This document shows, piece after piece, positions 50,771-61,600 of a stretch of DNA of 64,000 nt (the first letter of the stretch is position 1; each line of letters opens with the position of its first letter). Position numbers and translations under genes: made by a program. The notes under the pieces were generated by a model. That model was given only the letters and a program-made list of their open reading frames with translations, was not told where the DNA came from and did not search any database. This DNA comes from Chryseobacterium oncorhynchi (GTDB lineage: Bacteria > Bacteroidota > Bacteroidia > Flavobacteriales > Weeksellaceae): NCBI RefSeq assembly GCF_002899895.1, contig NZ_PPEI02000001.1:718748-782747 (forward strand), in the 5' to 3' direction.

Positions 50771-51043
50771 CATTAAAAACCACACTACAAGAGCTGTAGA
50801 CCGTTCCAAAGACCCTCTAGGCACTTCCCTAACCCCCTCGAGGGTCTTCCTAACCACCTTTACCCCCTTGAGGAACGGCCTACACCCCCTTACCTAAGGG
50901 GGTAGAACCAGTTACATAACGGGCTAGAGATACTTACCCAACGGGCTTCAGGCCGTTATTCAGAGGGTAGCGCCCCTTATCATAGTCCCTAGAGGGTGTA
51001 TGATAAGGGGGCAGAGATATACCTCTCCATGCTATATAAAATA
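50771..51043. repeat. C-rich hairpin leader repeat, copy 2
   Basis: The sequence from CATTAAAAACCACACTAC on is nearly the same as at 32749 but has only one 150-bp unit. The hairpin ACCCCCTTA/TAAGGGGGT is at 50884-50903 and the CCCTCGAGGG palindrome at 50834-50843. After it the A+T-rich promoter region to 51195 (with a degenerate form of the 33176-33199 palindrome near 51052) is also shared with copy 1. The gap 50704-50770 holds nothing else. Confidence 0.7.
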
Positions 51044-51195
51044 GATATAAAATGTACACATTGCGTATAGGTTGCATATTCTATGTTAATAAGGATTTCC
51101 ATAATGCTGTACTTCATAAATTATTTATTTTTACCCCGTGATGAAAAATCACATGGAAAAGAATTAATTATTATATTTACAAAACACAAATGCTT

Positions 51196-52488
51196 ATGAA
51201 AAAAAATTTAGTCTATGGGCTATTATTGCTCGCCACATTATCTGTTTCCCTCAATTCCTGCAGAACAGATGAGATGTTGACAGGTACAGAACAAACGCAA
51301 AAGGAGAAAATTGCCTTTTTTGAACGCTTTGAAAAGGAAAAAAGCTTTTCTAAAAATGCAGAATCCAAAAACTATGCACTCCCTTTTGGAAACTCCATGT
51401 CAGCCTACTTCAACAATTATCCGGAAAAGAAAACAGAACTGGAAAACAAGTATGGAACTGTTGACTTAAGGGTTTCCTCTCAGGACATGGATCTGGAGAA
51501 TGGCAGAAAGCTATTAATGTTCCCCATGCTTACAGATGGAAAAGTCACTGCAGTAATAGGTGGTGTGATTAACGCAGAAAGAGATTTTCTTTACTTTGAC
51601 GTTTATAAGGACGGACATCCTGATCGTGATTATCTTATACAGACTTTTCAGCAACATTACAATTCCCTTTCACTGGGTAGGACTATTGATGTTGGGGAGG
51701 TTATTATCATTGTAAAAAAACCACAGCTATCGAAGCCTGATCCATGGGATGAAGATCCGGGTGATGGCGGCCATGATATGGATGGAGGTCCGGGTGATTA
51801 TGGCGGCGGCGGCGGTAGTGGAAGTTCAGGCACACCTAACACGAATCCTCCAACCGATCCATGTGCAAAAATGAAAAGCCAAAATAACCCTGAATTTCAA
51901 TCTAAAGTTGGTGTATTGGAAACTAATCTAGATGAGAAGAAAGAAACTGGCTGGGTTGAGAAGAAAGATGGGGTATGGGAATATAAGGATATTGCTACAA
52001 CAAATGATGATAGAAATACTTTATCAATGGGAGATCCTACTAAGGATATGAAAGGTTTCATGCATACACATGTTAATGATTATCAAGACCCTGATGGAAA
52101 TATGCGACTGGGCTTTAAAATATTCTCTCCGGCAGATGTTATATATTTTAATCAGATGGTAGCTCTAGCACAACAAAATGGTACGCCTTTAGATGACATC
52201 TATGCTATTATGGTTTCAGGTAAAGGAAATTATCAGATTAGATTTACAGGAACTAGCAATCAGATTAAAACTTTATACGCAAATACAAAAGATCAGTATA
52301 ATGAGATGTATAAAGAATACTTTAGCAAACATAAAGGGAAGTCAGATGAAATGAATTTTCTAAAGTTCATTGATGAGATTATGTATGTAAAAGGTATTAC
52401 CCTTGTAAAAATAAATAGTGATGGTACAACTGTAAAAAAAACACTAAATTCAACAAAAACTGATGTATCTGAGACACCATGCCAATAA
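51196..52488 (+). CDS. Lipoprotein with conserved N-terminus and C-terminal JAMM-like domain, copy 2
   Basis: The start is ATG 51196 (MKKNLVYG); ATG 51190 is possible. The 430-residue protein has lipobox LNSC and an N-terminal part (to about 165) almost the same as copy 1, a Gly-rich linker and a C-terminal domain with the HTH...FSPADV pattern: His290, His292, Ser311, Asp314. The His-Ser distance is longer than in classical JAMM sites. The C-terminal domain is only remotely like that of copy 1 (shared: layout, HxH, FSPxD, ending). Same inference as copy 1: a secreted lipoprotein with an exchangeable effector-like domain. Confidence 0.7.
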   Translation: MKKNLVYGLLLLATLSVSLNSCRTDEMLTGTEQTQKEKIAFFERFEKEKSFSKNAESKNYALPFGNSMSAYFNNYPEKKTELENKYGTVDLRVSSQDMDLENGRKLLMFPMLTDGKVTAVIGGVINAERDFLYFDVYKDGHPDRDYLIQTFQQHYNSLSLGRTIDVGEVIIIVKKPQLSKPDPWDEDPGDGGHDMDGGPGDYGGGGGSGSSGTPNTNPPTDPCAKMKSQNNPEFQSKVGVLETNLDEKKETGWVEKKDGVWEYKDIATTNDDRNTLSMGDPTKDMKGFMHTHVNDYQDPDGNMRLGFKIFSPADVIYFNQMVALAQQNGTPLDDIYAIMVSGKGNYQIRFTGTSNQIKTLYANTKDQYNEMYKEYFSKHKGKSDEMNFLKFIDEIMYVKGITLVKINSDGTTVKKTLNSTKTDVSETPCQ

Positions 52489-52501
52489 TAAAAATACTAC
52501 T

Positions 52502-53071
52502 ATGAAATATATAATAACTTTTGTTTTATATCTAGGGACTTTCTTTTGTAATGCACAAACAATCACCCTAAAACAATTATCAGAATGTCAAGCAGACCTA
52601 TATCCTTGTCCCAATTATACAAATGCAAAAGACAATACCAATCTATTAGGAAAATTTGTTGGAACTTGGAAGGGAATTTCTGAAGATGGAAGAACTTACG
52701 AATTTCGATTTACCAAGAAAGATGATGATGGAGGTTGGCTTAATGATATATTTTGGGATATTTTAGTTGGGAGAATGACTATTAAAAAAAGTGATGGATC
52801 AATATTAGAAAGCACAATGAGTGTTTCTGATGCAAACACTCATTTTAAAGGTCATTTCTTTGATAAAAGCTTAACTAAGTATCAACTATATTATTCAGGA
52901 AATGCAGAATGTAATGACAAAGGATATGTATACATATCTTTCCCTGATCCTAATAATTTAAATCAAATGAGGCTTGTTTTTATACAAGACAGAGATATTA
53001 TAGCCAGTTGTCCAAGTGGTTATAAAACATTAATGCCGGATGGAAAAGCTATAATGCTTACAAAACAATAA
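52502..53071 (+). CDS. DUF6705-like small secreted protein, copy 2
   Basis: The start is ATG 52502, giving a signal peptide (cleavage near CNA-QT). The 189-residue protein has the same lipocalin-like layout as copy 1 (LLGKFVGTWKGISEDGRTYEFRF) and the same type of ending (KAIMLTKQ). It follows the JAMM-like gene by 13 bases, as in cassette 1. Confidence 0.65.
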   Translation: MKYIITFVLYLGTFFCNAQTITLKQLSECQADLYPCPNYTNAKDNTNLLGKFVGTWKGISEDGRTYEFRFTKKDDDGGWLNDIFWDILVGRMTIKKSDGSILESTMSVSDANTHFKGHFFDKSLTKYQLYYSGNAECNDKGYVYISFPDPNNLNQMRLVFIQDRDIIASCPSGYKTLMPDGKAIMLTKQ

Positions 53072-53091
53072 GTAAAATTTTAAATACAAAA

Positions 53092-53116
53092 AAAAGCGCT
53101 CAAATTGAGCGCTTTT
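53092..53116 (+). terminator. Terminator, cassette copy 2
   Basis: Same AAAAGCGCTC/GAGCGCTTTT hairpin as at 36132-36156, followed by TTTT; 20 bases after the DUF6705 gene. Confidence 0.9.
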
Positions 53117-53219
53117 TTTGAAGTTTGCTTAACAAACATATTCATATGCTGAACTATAATAAACAGCATTTGTGGTTTTATTTTTGTTGCAGTGAAAAAA
53201 ATTATTAAAAAAAATAATA

Positions 53220-53630
53220 TCAATCTAACTTAAAAAAGAAATACACTACTGCTGCCCATTCTTTTTTTATTCCTCTGGCATAGCCAATCGTACTGCGACT
53301 GCTGCTTTCTACCGTTCCATCATCTTTGATGTATCCAATGGTTGAACGACTGCTGTTTTCCACCGTTCCGTCTTTTTTCACGTAACCTACGGTAGAACGG
53401 CTGCTATTTTCTATGGTCCCGTCACTTTTGATGTAGCCGATTGTTGAGCGATTTTTATTCTCGATCGTTCCATCTGACTTGATGTAACCGACTGTAGAAC
53501 GGCTGCTGTTTTCAATCGTACCATCTGATTTGATATAGCCTGTGGTACTGCGACTTCCCGATTCTATTGTCTGTCCATTGACAACGAAAAGGTTGAATAG
53601 AAAGAAAGAAATGACTGTTATTTTTTTCAT
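53220..53630 (-). CDS. Secreted protein with six 17-residue repeats
   Basis: After a Sec signal (cleavage near VNG-QT, residue 20), six repeats follow with the pattern TIENSSRSTVGYIKSDG (residues about 21-122). At DNA level this is a 51-bp tandem repeat from about 53265 to 53570. The repeats should form a small beta structure (beta-flower-like). A tail of about 14 residues ends the protein. Function unknown; possibly surface-exposed. Confidence 0.7.
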   Translation of the reverse strand: MKKITVISFFLFNLFVVNGQTIESGSRSTTGYIKSDGTIENSSRSTVGYIKSDGTIENKNRSTIGYIKSDGTIENSSRSTVGYVKKDGTVENSSRSTIGYIKDDGTVESSSRSTIGYARGIKKEWAAVVYFFFKLD

Positions 53631-53704
53631 GGATTAAAATTTTAATAGGTTATTGTTTTTGGTTCACTTAATATATTCAAAAATATTGATTAGTTTTAAA
53701 AAAA

Positions 53705-53732
53705 AGCGCCACTTAAAAAAATAAGTGACGCT
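53705..53732 (-). terminator. Terminator after the RCC1-type gene, unit 1
   Basis: AGCGCCACTTA and TAAGTGACGCT pair with one mismatch; on the minus strand the stem is followed by TTTTTTTT. A further conserved stem-loop AAGATTTC/GAAATCTT lies at 53740-53764, nearer to the stop. Confidence 0.7.
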
Positions 53733-53789
53733 ATGTTTAAAGATTTCAAATCTCAAGAAATCTTAGATATTGTATTAAAACTTTAATGC

Positions 53790-56700
53790 TTATCGCTTAA
53801 TCACTTTTACTGTTTTCACGAAGTCATTCGCTGCATTTACTTTAACTAAGTAAACTCCTGAAGTGAAAGCAGAACAATCAATTGTTCCTTTAGTATCATT
53901 GATTGCTTTCGTAAGTACCAGCTGCCCTGCTGCATTGTAAACCGTTACCGAAAGAATCTTTTGATCAAAAGAAACCGTTAAGTAATCCTGTACCGGATTT
54001 GGATATACTTTCAGCTGATCTACCTTTGTTAAAACATTATCAACTGCTAGATTAGCATTTGTTGGACAGGCTAGAGGTACAAAAATTTTCTTTTGAAGAG
54101 CGCTGCCATCTCCTATCTGACCATACTCATTAAAACCACAGCCTGATAAAAATCCATTGGTATTGATAACGAATGTATTATAGCTTCCTAATGCAATACT
54201 TTGTTTATCATTAGAGGTTCCTATTTGCGTTGGAGTAAATCTCCTGTTTTTGGTTCCGTCTCCTAATTGGCCATAATCATTATTACCCCATCCCCAAAGA
54301 GTTCCGTCTTTTTTAATCCCCATAGAAGAATGATAACGGTTAGCATCTACATCCCTCCAATTGGTTTCGGTTCCTATTTGTGTAGGAGTCGTTTTATAGG
54401 CTGTAGCTCCATCCCCTAATTGTCCATCAGAATTATGTCCCCAACCCCATAGCGTTCCATCTGTTTTCACACCTACTGAATGAAGATATCCGGCACCAAC
54501 ACTTTTCCAATCTGTAGCTGTTTCTATTTGAATTGGGCTCGTTATGGCTATCATCGTCGAAATTCCATTACCTAATCTTCCATAAGTGGTACTTCCCCAA
54601 GCCCATAATGTTCCATTGGTTTTCAGGGCAAGAGTATGCTCCACCCCTGGTGCTACCATTTTCCAATCCGTAGCTGTTCCTATTTGTGTAGGTAAAGTTT
54701 TATTGATGGTAGTACCATCTCCTAATTGCCCCCAATCATTACGTCCCCAGCCCCAAAGGGTACCATTGGATTTTATGGCTAGTATATAATCATCCCCACT
54801 GGCAATACTTACCCAGTCTGTAGCTGTTCCTATTTGAGCTGGGGTCATTCTATTGATTGTAGTTCCATCGCCTAATTGTCCATCCCGATTACTACCCCAT
54901 GCCCATAGTGTCCCATCTGTTTTGAGCCCTGCCGAGAAAGAATTTCCAGTAATTATTTTCGACCAATTATTAGAGGTCCCGATTTGAATAGGAGTATCTT
55001 TTGAACTTGTAGTTCCATCTCCAAGTTGTCCATTCTGATTACGTCCCCATGTCCATAGCGTGCCATCTGTTTTGAGCCCTAGAGAGTGATAATCACCAGT
55101 ACTCACACTTTTCCAACAGCCTGTTGTAGCAGCAGGAAGTGTTTTAAATGAGCCTCCCTGCATCCAATTACTCTGGCTGGATCCGCAATGAGATGCCACC
55201 CACCAATAGTAAGTGGTGTTAGGTAATAAATTGCTCAAATTTGCTGTTGTAGCAGAAGTAGTTCCATCTATGCCTCCTACAATTGGATTGGTACTATAGA
55301 TATACAAATACCCTCCATTAGGAGCTGAAGTTGAAGCTGTCCAGTTAAGGGTAGCCGTTGCAGCAGTAATATTGGATGTTGAAAATTGCATTGGTGAAGC
55401 GCAATTTGAAGGACAGGCAGTATAAGCAAACGTATTTTTTTGAATATGGGTATCATCACCCAGCTGTCCAAAATCATTTCGTCCGCAAACTTTTAAAAAT
55501 CCATCAACATTTTTTACAAGAACATGATTACTTCCGGCATAAATCAGCATATTGTCTGAAGAGGAACCAACCTGTGCAGGTGATAAAGTATTCACAGCTC
55601 CATTTGTACCGTCACCCAATTGTCCATTAGAGCTATTACCCCATGACCAAAGCGTTCCATCTGTTTTATTCGCATAAGTAAAAGTACTTCCGGCATCTAT
55701 ATTGGCCCAATTGGTGTCAGTTCCTATCTGTGTTGGACTATTTTTTTGGCCTGTAGTTCCATTACCCAACTGTCCATTAGAGTTAGTACCCCATGTCCAT
55801 AGTGTTCCATCTGTTTTAAGTCCTACAGAGTGATTGTTACCAGCATCTATACTTTTCCAATTCGTTGCTGTTCCAATTTGAACTGGAGTATTCTTTGAAG
55901 TAGTGGTTCCATCACCTAACTGACCATCGGCATTATATCCCCATGCCCATAAAGTTCCATTTGTTTTAATGGCAAGAGTATGTACTATACCTTGTGCTAC
56001 ACTTTGCCAATTTGTTGCTGTTCCTATTTGTGCAGGAGCAATTGTATTGGTGTTTGTACCATTTCCTAATTGTCCAAATACATTATATCCCCAACCCCAA
56101 AGTGTTCCATCTGTTTTGATGGCTAGCATATGATTAACTCCGGCACTGATGCTTTTCCAATTCGTTGCTGTTCCTATTTGAACAGGGCTCAATCTGTTGA
56201 CTTTAGTTCCATCTCCCAGTTGTCCATCATAATTATATCCCCATGCCCATAGTGTTCCATCGGATTTAATAGCAAATGTTTGACGACCTCCGGCACTCAC
56301 ACTTTGCCAGTTTGTTGCTGTTCCTATTTGTATAGGGACCTTTCTATCAACAGTGGTTCTATCTCCTAACTGTCCTTCAGAATTACTACCCCATGCCCAT
56401 AGTGTACCATCTGCTTTTATTCCTACTGAATGCAGACTTCCTGCACTAAAACTTTCCCAGCAGCCTGAGGTAATTGGAGCTCCTACATTAATAACATTTC
56501 TAAAAACAGAGCTCCAAACACCGTCATTGTCTTTAATACGGATATTAAATACATGCAAGCCGTTAGAAGGTAAAACAATTCCTGTTTTGATCAGTTGCTC
56601 ATAAGTACTGTTGAAGCTACCATCAGCAGCCAATACCGGAGTTCCATTTCCTGCTCCCGGATCGGTATCCCAAAAATACTCGGCCTGTGAAAGTGCCAGT

Positions 56701-57239
56701 AGCGTAGATGTTGGATTTTGCTGGATATTAATAATGTTAGTGAAAACGGGTCCCCAAACACCACTATTATCCTTGATACGAACAGAGAATTTGTGCAAAC
56801 CATTACCTGGTGTAACAATGTCTGTTTTGGTTAGTTGTTCAAAAACACTATTAAAATTTCCATCAGCTGCCAATACAGGAGTTCCGTTTCCGACTCCAGG
56901 ATCGGTATCCCAAAAATATTCGGCTTGTGCAAGAGCCATTAGCATTGTTGTTGGATTTTGCTGAACATCGATAACGTTGGTGAAAACTGGTCCCCAAACC
57001 CCTGTATTATCTTTAATACGAACAGAGAATTTGTGCAAACCGCTACCCGGTGTAGCAATCCCTGTTTTGGTGAGTTGTTCAAAAACGCTGTTAAAACTCC
57101 CATCAGCAGCCGATACCGGAGTTCCATTTCCTGTTCCCGGGTCGGTATCCCAGAAATATTCGGCCTGACTTACGAACACTTGTGCAGGGCACAACATGAC
57201 CATAAGCAAAGCGATTATACTATAGATATAATTCTTCAT
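53790..57239 (-). CDS. T9SS-secreted protein with two seven-bladed RCC1-type propellers, unit 1
   Basis: The 1149-residue protein has a signal peptide (cleavage near CPA-QV), three N-terminal repeats of about 78 residues (AEYFWDTDPGTGNGTPV to VFTNVIDVQ), seven RCC1-type repeats (pattern SVGIKADGTLWAWGSNSEGQ), an FN3 domain (LNWTASTSAPNGGY; NTTYYWWVASHC), a second block of seven RCC1 repeats and a T9SS type A sorting domain (KVYPNPVQDYLTVSF to VKTVKVIKR). In both blocks the seventh blade is degenerate. The protein is probably surface-bound or released. It follows its beta-helix partner by 19 bases. Confidence 0.9.
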   Translation of the reverse strand: MKNYIYSIIALLMVMLCPAQVFVSQAEYFWDTDPGTGNGTPVSAADGSFNSVFEQLTKTGIATPGSGLHKFSVRIKDNTGVWGPVFTNVIDVQQNPTTMLMALAQAEYFWDTDPGVGNGTPVLAADGNFNSVFEQLTKTDIVTPGNGLHKFSVRIKDNSGVWGPVFTNIINIQQNPTSTLLALSQAEYFWDTDPGAGNGTPVLAADGSFNSTYEQLIKTGIVLPSNGLHVFNIRIKDNDGVWSSVFRNVINVGAPITSGCWESFSAGSLHSVGIKADGTLWAWGSNSEGQLGDRTTVDRKVPIQIGTATNWQSVSAGGRQTFAIKSDGTLWAWGYNYDGQLGDGTKVNRLSPVQIGTATNWKSISAGVNHMLAIKTDGTLWGWGYNVFGQLGNGTNTNTIAPAQIGTATNWQSVAQGIVHTLAIKTNGTLWAWGYNADGQLGDGTTTSKNTPVQIGTATNWKSIDAGNNHSVGLKTDGTLWTWGTNSNGQLGNGTTGQKNSPTQIGTDTNWANIDAGSTFTYANKTDGTLWSWGNSSNGQLGDGTNGAVNTLSPAQVGSSSDNMLIYAGSNHVLVKNVDGFLKVCGRNDFGQLGDDTHIQKNTFAYTACPSNCASPMQFSTSNITAATATLNWTASTSAPNGGYLYIYSTNPIVGGIDGTTSATTANLSNLLPNTTYYWWVASHCGSSQSNWMQGGSFKTLPAATTGCWKSVSTGDYHSLGLKTDGTLWTWGRNQNGQLGDGTTSSKDTPIQIGTSNNWSKIITGNSFSAGLKTDGTLWAWGSNRDGQLGDGTTINRMTPAQIGTATDWVSIASGDDYILAIKSNGTLWGWGRNDWGQLGDGTTINKTLPTQIGTATDWKMVAPGVEHTLALKTNGTLWAWGSTTYGRLGNGISTMIAITSPIQIETATDWKSVGAGYLHSVGVKTDGTLWGWGHNSDGQLGDGATAYKTTPTQIGTETNWRDVDANRYHSSMGIKKDGTLWGWGNNDYGQLGDGTKNRRFTPTQIGTSNDKQSIALGSYNTFVINTNGFLSGCGFNEYGQIGDGSALQKKIFVPLACPTNANLAVDNVLTKVDQLKVYPNPVQDYLTVSFDQKILSVTVYNAAGQLVLTKAINDTKGTIDCSAFTSGVYLVKVNAANDFVKTVKVIKR

Positions 57240-57258
57240 ATTGTTATATCATTTAGTA

Positions 57259-58449
57259 TTACTTAGAAAAACCGGATCCGTTAATATTCAAAGTACCACC
57301 GTTAATAGATCTTGGAGTTACCAAGTAGTTTATCTGAGGTTTATTACCAACATTTGCCGGCCAATAATTTGCCCAACTGTTAGAGCCTCCATAATGTCCT
57401 GCATCGTTTCTCGTTAAATCTAAGTCTGTATATTTTATGTCAGGACTTCCGGCATTTTCATTCATACCAGTTACAGTATATGCAACATTATCAAAGTTCA
57501 TATTCACCGATCCTGAATTGTTACTTTGGATCATGTTACCTTGCGTTACAAACGGATTGGTAGATACGTTGTAGCTGGCTGTCACGTTAACATTATTATG
57601 ATTGTTTTGAATACAGATATTGCTTTGACCCGGCACAAAAGAAACAGCATTATTCATAATGGCAAGATCTCCCGTGTTTGTAAGACTATTATCATATAAA
57701 CCAATGTAAATAACAGCTGGATAAAAGTTAGCGGCAGCAGGTCTATAAACTGTATTGTTAATGATTTCATTAGAACTTCCGTCTTTTATACCACGAATCC
57801 AAAAAGCATCACAAAAATTATTGTGGAACTTAAAAGCATAATAGGGTTGAGAGTTAGCTATTGCTCCTGTAGATATATTACCATAAACCTCAGCATCAGA
57901 TGTAGCCATGGAAGTTTCCTGCTGGAAAGAATAGATGGTAATAAACGATGCTTTGTTAGCCGTACATATTCCATGGGAAATCTGCAAAGGTCCATTAATA
58001 TTACAACCGGAAATATTTGTAGTAGTATTGGCGGTAGTGGTAGTCACACTAAGTAAGTCACAGTTCAAAATATTGATTGTCGTTCTTCCTCCAACTGCTG
58101 CTCCTATTGACAATATACCATTAATAGAGTTTATTGTCTTCAGATTGTTAATGGTAATCACTCTTCCCGCTGCCAGGTCAATGTTAACACCTCCCTGAAG
58201 AATGTATTTGCTATAATTAGTTTCAGAAACAAAAGTCAGGGATTTATTTATTGTCAAATTTTCTATATAAGCTTCTCCATTCGCTTTAGGTTGAACAATG
58301 ATACGATCTCCGTTTGAAGCAGCTGTGATAGCTGCACTTATAGTAGAATAAGCTCCGCCGGCTCCGGCATTTCTAACATATAGATCGGCTGCAAAAGCCA
58401 TAGTACTTGATAAGCCTGCAAAGGCAATGATTAGTAGTTTTTTTGTCAT
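57259..58449 (-). CDS. Secreted parallel beta-helix-like protein, unit 1
   Basis: A Sec signal (cleavage near AFA-AD, residue 20) is followed by a right-handed beta-helix-like body: GGAYSTISAAITAASNGDRI is the typical first turn, then many Asn/Thr/Ile repeats (NEIINNTVYRP; LAIMNNAVSFVPGQ). It ends LNINGSGFSK without a T9SS tail, so it probably stays periplasmic or uses another route. First gene of a two-gene operon with the RCC1-type protein. Confidence 0.8.
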   Translation of the reverse strand: MTKKLLIIAFAGLSSTMAFAADLYVRNAGAGGAYSTISAAITAASNGDRIIVQPKANGEAYIENLTINKSLTFVSETNYSKYILQGGVNIDLAAGRVITINNLKTINSINGILSIGAAVGGRTTINILNCDLLSVTTTTANTTTNISGCNINGPLQISHGICTANKASFITIYSFQQETSMATSDAEVYGNISTGAIANSQPYYAFKFHNNFCDAFWIRGIKDGSSNEIINNTVYRPAAANFYPAVIYIGLYDNSLTNTGDLAIMNNAVSFVPGQSNICIQNNHNNVNVTASYNVSTNPFVTQGNMIQSNNSGSVNMNFDNVAYTVTGMNENAGSPDIKYTDLDLTRNDAGHYGGSNSWANYWPANVGNKPQINYLVTPRSINGGTLNINGSGFSK

Positions 58450-58520
58450 AATTGTATAAAAATTAATTGGTTTAATATTAAGTTAGATACCCTGATTCCT
58501 AAAATAGGATGGTAAAGAAT

Positions 58521-58547
58521 AGCACCACTTAAAAAATAAGTGGTACT
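58521..58547 (-). terminator. Terminator-like hairpin, unit 2
   Basis: AGCACCACTTA and TAAGTGGTACT pair with one mismatch, in the same place as in unit 1, after the RCC1-type gene stop at 58605. The AAGATTTC/GAAATCTT stem-loop is again between it and the stop. Confidence 0.6.
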
Positions 58548-58604
58548 ATTTTGAAAGATTTCAAATCTCAAGAAATCTTAGATATTGTATTAAAATTTTA
58601 ATGC

Positions 58605-61600
58605 TTATCGCTTAATCACTTTTACCGTTTTCACGAAGTCATTGGCTGCATTTACTTTTACCAAATAAACTCCTGATGGTAAAGCAGAAAAATCAATTGT
58701 TCCTTTAATATCATTGATCGCTTTTGTAACTATCAGCTGCCCGGCAGCGTTGTAAACTGTTACTAAAAGAATCTTTTGATCAAAAGAAACCGTTACATAA
58801 TCCTGTACCGGATTTGGATATACTTTCAGCTGATCCGACTGTGTTGAAACATCATCGACTCTTAAAACAGTACTCGTAGGGCAACCAACAGGTACAAAAA
58901 TATTCTTAGAAATAAAGGTACCATCTCCTATCTCCCCAGATCCATTACTACCAGTAGCTGTTAAAAATCCAGCAGTATTTATAACAAAAACATTACCTAT
59001 ACCTACTGTAATACTTTGTTTATCAGAAGCTGTACCTATTTGAGTTGGAGTCAATTTATTCGTTTTAGTTCCATCTCCTAATTCTCCATTATTATTATAT
59101 CCCCAAGCCCAAAGTGTTCCATCTGTTTTAAGTCCTGCAGAATGATCATCACCTGCACCTACACTCTTCCAATTTGTTTCTGTTCCTATTTGCATTGGAG
59201 TACCTCTGTCAGTTATAGTTCCATCTCCTAATTGCCCAGCTGTATTTCTTCCCCATGCCCATAGTGTTCCATTTGTTTTGAGTGCTATAGAATGACTATA
59301 TCCAGCATTAATATATTGCCAATTGGTATTAGTTCCGATTTGAACAGGAGATGTTCTTGCTGTTCCTGTACCATCACCTAGCTTTCCACCCCAGTTATCT
59401 CCCCAGGCCCATAACGTCCCATCTATTTTAATAGCGAGAGTATGTTCTCTTCCTGATGAGATCATTTTCCAATTATTTGCAGTTCCAATCTGGATGGGTA
59501 TATTTTTATCTATAATGGTACCATCGCCTAATTGCCCTTTGTTATTTCTTCCCCAGGCCCAAAGGGTACCATTTGATTTTAGCGCTAATGTATAATATTC
59601 TCCTGTCGTAATATTTACCCAATCTGCTGCTGTTCCAATTTGTGTTGGTGTGGCTCTGTTAGTTGTAGTTCCATCTCCTAATTGTCCATAATCGTTTTTA
59701 CCCCATGTCCACAGCGTTCCATCTGTTTTGATAGCAACAGTATGATAATATCCAATGTCTGTTTTCAACCAATTATTCATGCCTCCAACTTGTATTGGCT
59801 TATTTTTCGCATTCGTAATTCCAACTCCCAGTTGTCCATAGTCATTATTTCCCCATGTCCATAGCGTTCCATCTGTTTTTATTCCCGCCGAATGACGATT
59901 TCCTGAGCTTACACTGTACCAACAACCGGTTTCTGTTGTAGGAAGCGTAGTAAAAGAACCTCCAGATATCCAATTACCCTCACTGGATTTGCAATCAGAT
60001 GCCACCCACCAATAGTAAGTGGTGCTAGGTAATAAGTTGGTCAAAGGAGCCTTTGTCAAAAAAGTAGTTCCATCTATACCACCTACAACCGGGTGCGTAC
60101 TATAAAAATACATATACCCCCCATTAGGACCTGGAGTTGATGCTGTCCAGTTAATAGTAGCCGTTGTAGAAGTAACACCTGTTGTTGAAAATTGTGTTGG
60201 AGGAGGACAATTTAAAGGGCAGTTAATAGGTGTAAACATATTTTTGGAATAACCAGTACCATCACCTAACTGTCCATAACTATTTTGTCCACAAACTTTT
60301 AAATCACCATTGTTATTTTTTACTAAACTATAATAATAACCCAAAGAAATTTGCATCGTATCTGAATAGGAGCCTACTTGTTTAGGTGATGTAAAATATG
60401 ATGTCCCATTAATTGAACCATGCCCCAACGATGTTCCGGAATTGTTTCCCCATGACCAAAGAGTACCATCTGTTTTGCTTGCAAAAGTAATACCTGTTCC
60501 TCCCGCTACATTTTGCCAATTGGTTGCTGTTCCTATTTGGGTAGGAACAAATTTTTCAACGATGGTTCCATCTCCCAGATGCCCAGTGGAATTGCCTCCC
60601 CATGCCCAGAGTGTACCATCTGTTTTGCTTCCTACAGAATGATCATCTCCAGCGCTAATACTTTGCCAATTTGTATCAAATCCGATTTGAACCGGAGCCA
60701 ATTTATTAACTTGAGTCCCATCTCCTAATCGCCCATTAAAATTAAGTCCCCAAGCCCAAAGTGTACCATCTGTTTTTAAGCCAAGGGAATGCTGCGAATT
60801 AAGTTCAACACTTTTCCAATTTGTACCTATCCCAATTTGAGTGGGTACAAGTTTATCAATATTGGTTCCATCTCCTAGTGATCCCCAATAATTATATCCC
60901 CAGCCCCAAAGCGTTCCATTGTTTTTTATCGCCAGCGTCTGATAACCTGAAGTACGAATACTTTTCCAATCCGTTGCTGTTCCAATTTGAATGGGAGTAA
61001 ATCTATTGATTTTAGTTCCATCTCCCAATTGTCCATATCTATTATCTCCCCATGCCCATAGTGTTCCATCTGTTTTAATGGCTAATGTATGAGAATATCC
61101 TCCATTAATACTTTGCCAATCCGTTGCTATTCCGATTTGGATAGGCGTATTTCTTTCAATAGTAGTTCCGTCCCCTAATTGTCCATATCTATTATCTCCC
61201 CATACCCATAATGTTCCATCTGTTTTTATTCCCATCGAATGATTAAGTCCTGCGTTAATACTCTGCCAGCACCCTGTAGGAATCTGAGTTTCTACATTAA
61301 TAACATTTCTAAAAACTGGTCCCCAAACACCTGCATTATCTTTGATACGGATATTAAAGACGTGTAAGCCACTAGATGGCGAAGCGATTCCTGTTTTGGT
61401 CAGTTGCTCGAAAGAGCTATCAAAGTTCCCATCGGCAGCCAATACCGGAGTACCATTTCCTGCTCCCGGATCGGTATCCCAAAAATACTCGGCCTGTGAA
61501 AGTGCCATTAGCGTAGATGTTGGATTTTGCTGAACATCAATAACATTGGTAAAAACTGGTCCCCAAACACCCGTATTGTCTTTGATACGGACAGAGAATT

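Noticed and set aside
53265-53570. CRISPR-like regular repeat
   Set aside because: The 51-bp units are adjacent without spacers and stay in frame in a secreted protein.
56353-57266. Long plus-strand frames opposite the RCC1-type genes
   Set aside because: They are antisense to repeated coding sequence and have no start context or family pattern; the same holds for those opposite 58605-62048.
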